Assembly (NCBI GenBank): GCA_020027965.1
Contig: JAHRHE010000018.1
Coordinates: forward strand, 1-36,712
Direction: 5' to 3'
From: Nitrospirota bacterium
GTDB lineage: Bacteria; Nitrospirota; Nitrospiria; Nitrospirales; Nitrospiraceae
Length of the DNA: 36,712 bases
A program made the translations under genes and the position numbers. Position 1 is the stretch's first letter. Each line of letters begins with the position of its first letter. The notes below the pieces were generated by a model. The model ran no database searches, was not told the DNA's origin, and worked only from the letters and a program-made list of their open reading frames with translations. Positions 14,615-21,112 of this stretch are shown in pieces.

Positions 14615-15232
14615 ATGAACGGCGGACTTAAAATCGTCCTTGGGATTGCAATGGGCACAGTACTGTTCGGGGTGGCATCCTCATCCACGTGGGCAGACGG
14701 GCGGTCCGGTTGCGGGGGCGGAGAAGGCCATGCGTTCGGGATGGCCTTGCACGGTATGCCAGGCCACGGCGGGGGGCACCATGGTGCGCTCCGTCATCTG
14801 CTCAGGCATCAGAAGGAGGTCGGTTTGACGGACGACCAGGTCGCCAAGCTGAAGGCCCTGGCGCTGGACCAGGACCGCGCGCAGATTCGGGCTCACGCGG
14901 ACGTCCTGGTGGCGGAGCGGGAGCTCAGGGCGCTCGTCTGGGACGAGAAGACGGACCTGTCCGTTATCGAAGCCAAGGTCAAAGAGGCCGAAGCGCTCGA
15001 AGCCAAGCTGCGCTTCTCGGGGATCAAAGGGAAACGCGCCCTCCTCGCGGTGCTGACTCCCGAGCAGCGCGACAAACTGAAGGCCGTTCGTGAACAGATG
15101 CGGGAATCCCATCGGGCCCGGATGCTGAGCCAATGGTTCGAACAGGTGGACCAGGAGGAGATCGCCGAAGGGGTGCCCCCCACGCTGGAGGCCGAGCCAC
15201 GTGCGGCAGGGGGGACTCTGCCGGCCAGCTGA
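14615..15232 (+). CDS. Spy/CpxP-like periplasmic protein
   Basis: The protein has 205 residues. A signal peptide (1-27, ending STWA-D) exports it. A Gly/His-rich stretch (31-57, with GMPGHGGGHHG) could bind metal ions. The remainder is an all-helical domain with the LTxxQ-type motif twice: VGLTDDQVAKLKAL (69-82) and AVLTPEQRDKLKAV near residue 149, which is the Spy/CpxP/ZraP signature. These proteins are periplasmic chaperones or metal-responsive accessory factors. AAAGGAGGT is a strong ribosome site. It heads a run of four same-strand genes with an ECF sigma factor, so envelope or metal stress is the probable theme. Confidence 0.83.
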   Translation: MNGGLKIVLGIAMGTVLFGVASSSTWADGRSGCGGGEGHAFGMALHGMPGHGGGHHGALRHLLRHQKEVGLTDDQVAKLKALALDQDRAQIRAHADVLVAERELRALVWDEKTDLSVIEAKVKEAEALEAKLRFSGIKGKRALLAVLTPEQRDKLKAVREQMRESHRARMLSQWFEQVDQEEIAEGVPPTLEAEPRAAGGTLPAS

Positions 15233-15352
15233 GCCCTAGGGTGGCGCGACGGTACGGTGAGAGTCCGGTCTGGATGTCGTGCGGTGCCGTTCCTGGGTGA
15301 GGTATGATGCGGGGGCTGGGCACGCAGTGGCCAGGGGCCCAGTCTCATTGGG

Positions 15353-15952
15353 GTGCAGACACAGGTGGCGGATGATCTCGAGATTATCCACCGGGTGTTG
15401 CACGGGGAGATCGACCTGTTTGCGGCGTTGATCACCCGGTATCAGCAGCACGTGGCAAGAATCGTCAACCGGCATGTGCCATCCGATCGCGTGGCGGAGG
15501 TCGGCCATGACGTCTTTATCCGGGCGTACGGGAGCTTGCCGCGCTTTTCCGGTCACGTACCATTCGAGCATTGGCTGTCCGGCATCGCCGTCCGGACCTG
15601 CTATGAGTTCTGGCGGGCAAATCGGCGGGAGGAACTGCCGGTGAGTGCCCTGACCACCGAGCATCAGCAGTGGATCGAGCGTATCCTGGCGGCGGAATCG
15701 GAGGACCGATTTCGTGAGCAGGCCAGACGACAGGAGGCGACGGAGCTGCTGCAGTGGGCGTTGGGCCATCTCTCGGCCGACAACCGCCTCGTGCTCACCC
15801 TGGTCTCTCTCGAGGGCTATTCCGTTCGCGAAGCGGCCAGCCTGCTGGGGTGGAGCGTCGCCACCGTCAAAGTACGGGCATATCGGGCCCGGCAGGCGCT
15901 CCGCAAGCTGTTCCTCGAAAGGGAGGCACAGGAGCATGACACGACTCAGTGA
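15353..15952 (+). CDS. ECF-type RNA polymerase sigma factor
   Basis: The protein has 199 residues. Region 2 (about 8-75) shows LFAALITRYQQHVARIVNRH, VAEVGHDVFIRAYGSLPRFS and FEHWLSGIAVRTCYEFWRAN. Region 4 (about 135-185) shows LSADNRLVLTLVSLEGYSVR, EAASLLGWSVATVKVRAYRA and RQALRK, a clear HTH that would read the -35 element. It directs RNA polymerase to a stress regulon. The GTG start at 15353 has only a weak purine site. The last 17 bases overlap the next gene, which encodes a short one-TM protein, so translational coupling to an anti-sigma factor is likely. Overall layout recalls CnrH-type metal-response systems. Confidence 0.9.
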   Translation: MQTQVADDLEIIHRVLHGEIDLFAALITRYQQHVARIVNRHVPSDRVAEVGHDVFIRAYGSLPRFSGHVPFEHWLSGIAVRTCYEFWRANRREELPVSALTTEHQQWIERILAAESEDRFREQARRQEATELLQWALGHLSADNRLVLTLVSLEGYSVREAASLLGWSVATVKVRAYRARQALRKLFLEREAQEHDTTQ

Positions 15953-16253
15953 CGAGGATCTCAACAAAGTCGAGTGCGCATTGGCGGAAGCCCATCGCTC
16001 CCGCCAGGAGCCCGTTCTCAGCGCGGACTGGGCCTGCGACGTCATGCGGGACATCCGCCAGGAAACCGCAGGCCGTGGTCATGCAATGCCCACCACGGGG
16101 ATCGCTCGCATCGTGTGGCAGGGCGCCGCGGCCGCGGCCGCGCTGGCTCTGATCCTATGCGCCACTGCCTTGATTGACACCAGCCGGGACCCGGTTGAGC
16201 TCACCGCGCTGTTGTCGGATGAGCTCGAGGCCGGGGCTCCGCTCGTCGAGTGA
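15936..16253 (+). CDS. Putative anti-sigma factor, one membrane span
   Basis: The protein has 105 residues. The N-terminal 55 are soluble and charged (SDEDLNKVECALAEAHRSRQ, EPVLSADWACDVMRDIR), then one hydrophobic segment at about 66-86 (VWQGAAAAAALALILCATAL) and a short acidic periplasmic tail. It overlaps the sigma gene by 17 bases and has AGGAG just before its ATG. The topology and position are those of small anti-sigma factors such as CnrY; no zinc-binding HxxxCxxC motif of the ZAS type is visible. The role is inferred from context and not from sequence homology. The next gene begins within 30 bases of its stop. Confidence 0.65.
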   Translation: MTRLSDEDLNKVECALAEAHRSRQEPVLSADWACDVMRDIRQETAGRGHAMPTTGIARIVWQGAAAAAALALILCATALIDTSRDPVELTALLSDELEAGAPLVE

Positions 16254-16279
16254 GGGGACGTATGCAGGAGGGACCGGTC

Positions 16280-16690
16280 ATGACAAGAGGAAAACTGTGG
16301 AGCGGACTCATCGTCCTGTTCCTCGCCGGAACGCTGACGGGCATCGTCGGGACCTCCCTCTATAACCGGTTTGAGCAGCAACACCGATGGGAGCGGGGGC
16401 CAGCTGCGAGGCACGAACGGATCATGAAACGCCTGACACAGGAATTGTCGCTCTCGTCGGCCCAGCAAGCCGACATTGAACCGATTGTCAGCCGGATATA
16501 TGTGGAGGTCTTGCAGTTGCGCTTCCAGCATCAACCGGAAGTCGAACGGATACTCGCGCACGGCATCGCGGACCTCAAGGCCAAGTTGTCCGCAGACCAG
16601 CAGGCGAAGTTGGATGGACTATATGCCAGGGTCCAACAGCGCTGGCAGGTCTCACGCGACTATCTGCAGGCTGCTCAAGAACGACGTTGA
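16280..16690 (+). CDS. Membrane-anchored Spy/CnrX-like sensor candidate
   Basis: The protein has 136 residues. A single N-terminal membrane anchor (LWSGLIVLFLAGTLTGIVGT) is followed by a periplasmic helical domain with His/Arg-rich start (QQHRWERGPAARHERIMKRL), LSLSSAQQADIEPIVSRIYV and LSADQQAKLDGLYARVQQ. This is the layout of the CnrX/ZraP/Spy group, where the domain senses metals and controls the anti-sigma factor. ATG 16280 is preferred, with AGGAGGG (16266-16272) 7 bases upstream; ATG 16262 and GTG 16250 are in-frame alternatives that overlap or nearly touch the preceding stop. It is the fourth gene of the Spy-sigma-anti-sigma run. The metal ligand residues cannot be fixed from sequence. 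Confidence 0.65.
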   Translation: MTRGKLWSGLIVLFLAGTLTGIVGTSLYNRFEQQHRWERGPAARHERIMKRLTQELSLSSAQQADIEPIVSRIYVEVLQLRFQHQPEVERILAHGIADLKAKLSADQQAKLDGLYARVQQRWQVSRDYLQAAQERR

Positions 16691-17087
16691 GACACATGGC
16701 GTGTTCGTCAGCATGGTGTGCACGGCCCGAAGTTCTCCGGATTTACTCTTTGGCCCCTTGTGTACCGTGCACGGAAGGGACGAACGATGTTAGGAGCTCC
16801 TTCGTGGTTGGCCATCGTCTGACTGGCTCTATGGATCCTTATCGAGCTCAGCTACAGCTTCTGCCCCTGTAGGAGTCCCCTCAGTCGCCATGTCTTTCCT
16901 GTTCGACAGGGTCAACGTTGCGAGGCTGGACAAAGCGGGTGACACAGCCGGGGCTTCCCTGTGAGTGCCCAAAGGATATCACCACTGACCAGTCGTTCAC
17001 CCGCCTGAAGTGGCGCGCAGCGTTGACTTTTAACCCGTTTCACTCTATATCTGACCCGCCCATCATTCTGCTTTCGGGAAAGTCCTG
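16691..17087. other. Intergenic region with a broken small ORF
   Basis: No intact gene is visible. A UGA-interrupted membrane peptide frame lies at 16787-16894 and is listed separately. No terminator is clear after the preceding operon. Confidence 0.45.
16787..16894 (+). pseudogene. Possible UGA-interrupted small membrane protein
   Basis: ATG 16787 has GGAAGGGA 6 bases upstream. It reads MLGAPSWLAIV, then TGA, and the same frame goes on LALWILIELSYSFCPCRSPL, a plausible single membrane helix that continues for at least 25 codons. Changing TGA to TGG would restore an amphipathic start-plus-helix peptide. It may be a decayed gene, a very short peptide, or chance. Readthrough or selenocysteine cannot be supported: there is no visible structure after the UGA. 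Confidence 0.3.
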
Positions 17088-17990
17088 ATGCGCTGCCGGC
17101 CACAGAAGGGTTGCTGGGAACTCCTCTCTGCCACGGCACTGGGGGCCCTCTGGCTGCTGTCAGGGGCCGGCGGACCCGTGCTGGCGGAGCCTTCCGCCGT
17201 GGAGCCTCCGGCCAAGGTCACGGTCGTCGCGGAAGGGAACACGCCGTTCTTGCCGGACATGTCGCTGGATGAAGCCCGTGGACGGGCCCGTGACGAAGCC
17301 CGGCGCAATGCCCTCGAGCAGGCGGTCGGGGTCTTCGTGCGGGCCACGTCCGTGGTCCACAATTCTCAGATTGCCGATGAGCTGATCTCGTCCGTCGCGC
17401 GCGGCGTGATCGAGGAAGAGCAGTGGACGGACGAGAGGATTGAAGAGGTCAAGGGCGGCAAGCGCGCCGGTACGCTGGTGTCCGTCTACCACACCAGGCT
17501 CAAGGCCCTGATCCGTCCCGTCAGAGTTGAACGGCGCGGTGCATTTGAGCTGCGCGCCTCCCTGAACAAGCACGTGTTTCAGGATGGGGAGGAAGCGCTG
17601 ATCACAGTGCGGTCGAGCCAGCCGGCTTATGTGCACCTGTTCAGCGTGACCCAGGATGGCAATGTCACGCTGCTCTTCCCGAATCGCCTGGTAGCGAAGA
17701 ATCTTCTGGGCGCCGATCAGGACCTGGTGTTCCCCAGCGATTCCCAGAAGGCACTTGGCATTCGCCTCCGCGTGATGCTCCCCCCGGGCAGCAAGCGGGT
17801 TGTGGAACACATCAAGGTCATCGCAACCAGGAAGCCCATCACACTCGCCAAGGAAGAGTCCTCAGGTAGCGTGTTTCGCACCTTCGCAAGTCGTGAGGCG
17901 GGGTTGATCCAGCATGTAGTCAAGAACCTGGCCCTGCTGGAGGATGAGGACTGGACTGAAACCACCTTGCCCTACGAGGTGAGGCAATGA
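17088..17990 (+). CDS. Periplasmic protein with LPP20-like and DUF4384 domains
   Basis: The protein has 300 residues. A signal peptide (1-33, ending VLA) leads to a first domain (45-150) with the pattern of LPP20/FlgT-type proteins: AEGNTPFLPDMSLDEARGRA, ARRNALEQAVGVFV, then a long helix. A second domain (150-290) is DUF4384: ELRASLNKHVFQDGEEALIT, SQPAYVHLFSVTQDGNVTLL, FPN. DUF4384 is a beta-rich domain found in secreted and cell-surface proteins, often next to caspase-like peptidases. Its stop codon overlaps the start of the next gene (ATGA). The two make a translationally coupled pair of envelope proteins whose joint role is unknown. Confidence 0.8.
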   Translation: MRCRPQKGCWELLSATALGALWLLSGAGGPVLAEPSAVEPPAKVTVVAEGNTPFLPDMSLDEARGRARDEARRNALEQAVGVFVRATSVVHNSQIADELISSVARGVIEEEQWTDERIEEVKGGKRAGTLVSVYHTRLKALIRPVRVERRGAFELRASLNKHVFQDGEEALITVRSSQPAYVHLFSVTQDGNVTLLFPNRLVAKNLLGADQDLVFPSDSQKALGIRLRVMLPPGSKRVVEHIKVIATRKPITLAKEESSGSVFRTFASREAGLIQHVVKNLALLEDEDWTETTLPYEVRQ

Positions 17991-18985
17991 AGGGAGGGCC
18001 TGTGCATACTCGGGCTCGCGCGGACTGGATCATCGCGGGCATGATCGGAGCCCTCTGTTTGGTCGGGGCGGCGCCCCGTGCCGTGGCGCAGACCGCTGGG
18101 CCCGGTGAGGTCATCGAAGCCGTCGGTTCCGGAGAGATCAATTGGACGACCGGCTGGATCAAGGCCGGTGGGCTGGGAGTGCCGCCGCCGCAAGCGACAC
18201 CGAGCCAGGCCAAAGAGATGGCCGAGCGCGCGGCCTACATCGTGGCGCTCCGCAACCTCGCGGAAATCGTCAACGGTGTGCGCGTGGATGCGGAAACCGT
18301 GGTGGAGAATTATCTCGTGACAAGCGACACGATCAAGACCCAGGTCAGCGGCTTCATTCGCGGAGCCCAGAAGGTCAAGAGCGATCTGGAGCCGGACGGC
18401 AGCGTGCGCATGCTCGTCCGGATGCCGCTCTGGGGATCCGATGCGCTGATTACGGCCTTCACCCACGAGAGGTCGGTGCGCTCTCAGAAGCTCCCTGCGG
18501 AGCCGCCGACTCAGGGCGGGTCGACCGGACTCGTGATCGACGCGAGGGGCTTGGGCGCCAAGCCGGCTTTTTTTCCGCTCTTGCTGGATGAACAAGGAAC
18601 GGTGGTCTATGGTCCTGAGACGGTCGATCAATCCATCACGGAAAAGGAGGGGTTGGTCGAGTATCACACCCTGCCAAAGGACGCTAACCTGAGCTCCCTG
18701 TTCGGCGAGCACCTGTCGGTGATCCGCCCTGTCCGGATCACCGCACCTCCCCGGCAAGGACCCCGGCCTCTGAAGATCAAGGGGTTCAAAAGAGCCGGTT
18801 CCCTCAAAACCAACATCTTGATCAGCAGCGAGGATGCAAAGAAGATTCGGGAAAATCCCAGCCTGATGGCGGCCTTACGGAACTCGAAAGTCGTCGTGGT
18901 GACCGATCCGTTGGTTGGAGGCATACAGGGGCGTTCCCAGGAAGACGGCCTCCTGGCCGCCGGTCTGGCCGCCCCGGTTCCCTGA
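17987..18985 (+). CDS. Periplasmic LPP20-family protein
   Basis: The protein has 332 residues. It has a signal peptide (about 1-35, ending AVAQ), then a domain (40-165) with the LPP20 pattern (PF02169-like): EAVGSGEINWTTGWIKAGGL, AKEMAERAAYIVALRNLAEI, VSGFIRGAQKVKSDLEPDGS, VRMLVRMPLWG. Residues 175-330 are mixed and not recognised; they include LLLDEQGTVVYGPETVDQSI and end hydrophobic. ATG overlaps the preceding stop by four bases, so the pair is co-translated. Function is unknown; proteins of this kind in other bacteria assist outer-membrane or flagellar assembly. Confidence 0.78.
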   Translation: MKGGPVHTRARADWIIAGMIGALCLVGAAPRAVAQTAGPGEVIEAVGSGEINWTTGWIKAGGLGVPPPQATPSQAKEMAERAAYIVALRNLAEIVNGVRVDAETVVENYLVTSDTIKTQVSGFIRGAQKVKSDLEPDGSVRMLVRMPLWGSDALITAFTHERSVRSQKLPAEPPTQGGSTGLVIDARGLGAKPAFFPLLLDEQGTVVYGPETVDQSITEKEGLVEYHTLPKDANLSSLFGEHLSVIRPVRITAPPRQGPRPLKIKGFKRAGSLKTNILISSEDAKKIRENPSLMAALRNSKVVVVTDPLVGGIQGRSQEDGLLAAGLAAPVP

Positions 18986-19142
18986 GCGTCCGGGAAGAAG
19001 GGTCCCTGCGACGCCCGGTCGCACCGAGTCTCAAGCCGGCCACCCCCCATTCTCCTTCCTTGTTCCTTTCGATTCTCGGCGGGATCCATTGTGCCGGTGG
19101 GGGCACGTCCCCCCGCCAGCGCCCAATGCCGGATGAGGCGCT

Positions 19143-19183
19143 GAACCCGACCGGGCTCGTCGGGCTCGAGGCGGGTCGGGTTC
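19143..19183 (+). promoter_or_regulatory. Ten-bp inverted repeat before cyclase gene
   Basis: GAACCCGACC (19143-19152) and GGTCGGGTTC (19174-19183) are perfect complements with a 21-base GC-rich loop. The structure ends 21 bases before the cyclase ATG. It could be the terminator of the LPP20 pair (only a short T-run, GATTCTT, follows) or a leader hairpin. Confidence 0.5.
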
Positions 19184-19204
19184 GATTCTTGTGGAGATGA
19201 AGAG

Positions 19205-21091
19205 ATGACGACGGCATCGGTGAACAATCTGGCCAGCGTGCGTGCGGGACGGATCGGGATCACCATTGGAATCGGGCTCACGCTGCTCGTTCTGGGCTTG
19301 TTTCAGCTCGGTGCCTTCGAGTGGCTGGAGCTTCGATCCTATGTGCTGTGGCATGCGCTGCTCCCCAGGCAGGCTCTCGACACCAGGGTGCTCCTCGTCA
19401 GAATTGACGACGAGAGTGCGGCGCGGCTGCAGTTGCGTCCCACCGCCATTCCCCGACGCATGTATGCGGCTGCAGTGAGGCGCTTGGCTGATGCCGGCGC
19501 GAGGATTGTTGCGTTCGATGTGGTCTTTGCTCGCTCAGAGGACCCTGTGCAGGATGCGGATTTGGCGCAAGCCATTGCCGAGGCCGGAAACGTGATCCTC
19601 TCCCGCTATATCGGGGTGGAGAGGCACGAGAAACCGCTGCCGATGTTCCGGAAGGGAGAGTTGGGAGAGGCCTTGATCAACTTTCGGTTGGATCGCGATA
19701 ACCTGCTTCGGGATGTTCACCTCGTCTCGATGGACTTGTCCGGAAGCGCGCAGGAACCCGAGCCGGTGCTCACGCTCGGTCTGGAGGTGGCGCGACTCTT
19801 TTTGGACCCCAGCGGGGGACAGGAATTAGATCTGGATGATCCCTCCGAGCTCGGGCTTGGCACGCTGCGGGTCCCTTCTCCGGATGGGCGCATGCGAGTG
19901 CATTACTATGGCCCCCCTGGGACGTTCCCCCATCTTTCTTTTTGGCGGGCCGTGCGAGGCGATCTGGCGCCGGACGAAGTGCGGGGGAAAATCGTCTTGA
20001 TCGGAGGGGCTGCTCCCACGCTGCACGACACGTACCTCACTCCCTTCACAGAAAAATGGGTGCAGACCCTCGCGGGACCCTCGGCGGAGAAACAGACCGT
20101 TCGGATGGACGGAATGGAAATCCATGCCAACGCCATCCAGACCATTCTGGACCGAAGCTTCATCCACGGAAGTCGGGATTGGTGGTGGCTAGTCCCAGGT
20201 CTTCTGGTCGGGTTGGGTGCGCTGGGCACTGCGCTGTTGCTCTGGAGTCGGACTAGGCCGAGGGCGGTCGCGGTGCTCTGGGGGGTCCTTCTCGTTGGAA
20301 TCCCGGCGGCAGGGTACGGGTTCTTCCGCTGGCGCTGGTATTGGCTCGATGTGGTTCCCCTAACCATGCTGGTCGTGGCGCAAGCCTCGGCCGCGGTGGC
20401 ATACCAGCGCTACCTGGAAGGCCAGAAGCGAAGGGTCGTGCAGCAGATGTTCGGCCGCTACGTCTCACCCCAAGTGGTCGAGCATCTGATCCGAAATCCA
20501 GACACGGCCAACCCCAGCGGCCGAAAGGAGCGCCTGACCGTATTTTTCTCTGACTTACGCGGATTTACTGGCCTGTCCGAGTCCATGGAGCCACAGGAGG
20601 TGCAACGGTTCTTGAACGAGTATTTCACCGAGATGACCCGCATTCTCTTCAAGCATAGTGGCACGCTGGATAAGTTCATGGGTGATGCGATCATGGCCTT
20701 TTTCGGGAATCCGGAACCACAGCCCGACCATGCCCGCCGAGCCGTCCGGATGGCCATCGAGATGCAGGAGGTTGTGGCCCGCCTCAATCGGGCATGGTCA
20801 GCGGTCGCACGTCCGACAATCGGGGTGGGAATGGGCATCAATACCGGCGAGGTGACGGTGGGTAACCTGGGCTCCGAGCAGTTTCTGGATTACACGGTCA
20901 TCGGGGATCCCGTCAATCTGGCCTGCCGTCTGCAAGAGCATGCGAAGGCCGGAGAGATCCTCATCGCGCAGGCCACGTACGATGAAGTCAAGGACACAGT
21001 CGAGGCGGAACGGCTGGAGCCGATCCAGGTCAAGGGGAAGAGCGAGCCCATTACTGTCTACCGAGTGATCAGCAGACGGGATGCGGGGTAA
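19205..21091 (+). CDS. CHASE2-class III adenylate cyclase
   Basis: The 628-residue protein makes cyclic nucleotide in response to an extracytoplasmic signal. Order: one TM (about 18-38), a periplasmic CHASE2 domain (45-330, with RIDDESAARLQLRPTAIPRR and EIHANAIQTILDRSFI), three TMs (about 323-395) and a cytoplasmic class III cyclase domain (about 440-625). Metal ligands Asp450 (FSDLRGF) and Asp494 (GDAIMAFFG), the purine-selecting Lys490 and Thr564 (DYTVIGDPVN), and the transition-state Asn571 and Arg575 are all present. Lys/Thr favour ATP, the pattern of class IIIb cyclases such as CyaC, which respond to bicarbonate. GGAGATGA precedes the ATG. It converges with the pilus ATPase gene, 21 bp away. 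Confidence 0.92.
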   Translation: MTTASVNNLASVRAGRIGITIGIGLTLLVLGLFQLGAFEWLELRSYVLWHALLPRQALDTRVLLVRIDDESAARLQLRPTAIPRRMYAAAVRRLADAGARIVAFDVVFARSEDPVQDADLAQAIAEAGNVILSRYIGVERHEKPLPMFRKGELGEALINFRLDRDNLLRDVHLVSMDLSGSAQEPEPVLTLGLEVARLFLDPSGGQELDLDDPSELGLGTLRVPSPDGRMRVHYYGPPGTFPHLSFWRAVRGDLAPDEVRGKIVLIGGAAPTLHDTYLTPFTEKWVQTLAGPSAEKQTVRMDGMEIHANAIQTILDRSFIHGSRDWWWLVPGLLVGLGALGTALLLWSRTRPRAVAVLWGVLLVGIPAAGYGFFRWRWYWLDVVPLTMLVVAQASAAVAYQRYLEGQKRRVVQQMFGRYVSPQVVEHLIRNPDTANPSGRKERLTVFFSDLRGFTGLSESMEPQEVQRFLNEYFTEMTRILFKHSGTLDKFMGDAIMAFFGNPEPQPDHARRAVRMAIEMQEVVARLNRAWSAVARPTIGVGMGINTGEVTVGNLGSEQFLDYTVIGDPVNLACRLQEHAKAGEILIAQATYDEVKDTVEAERLEPIQVKGKSEPITVYRVISRRDAG

Positions 21092-21112
21092 CGAGGTAGC
21101 GGCTTAGCGGGG

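Noticed and set aside
16787-16894. Selenocysteine or recoding at the in-frame TGA
   Set aside because: No stem-loop of SECIS type is visible after the TGA and no selenoprotein family matches; a broken gene is simpler.
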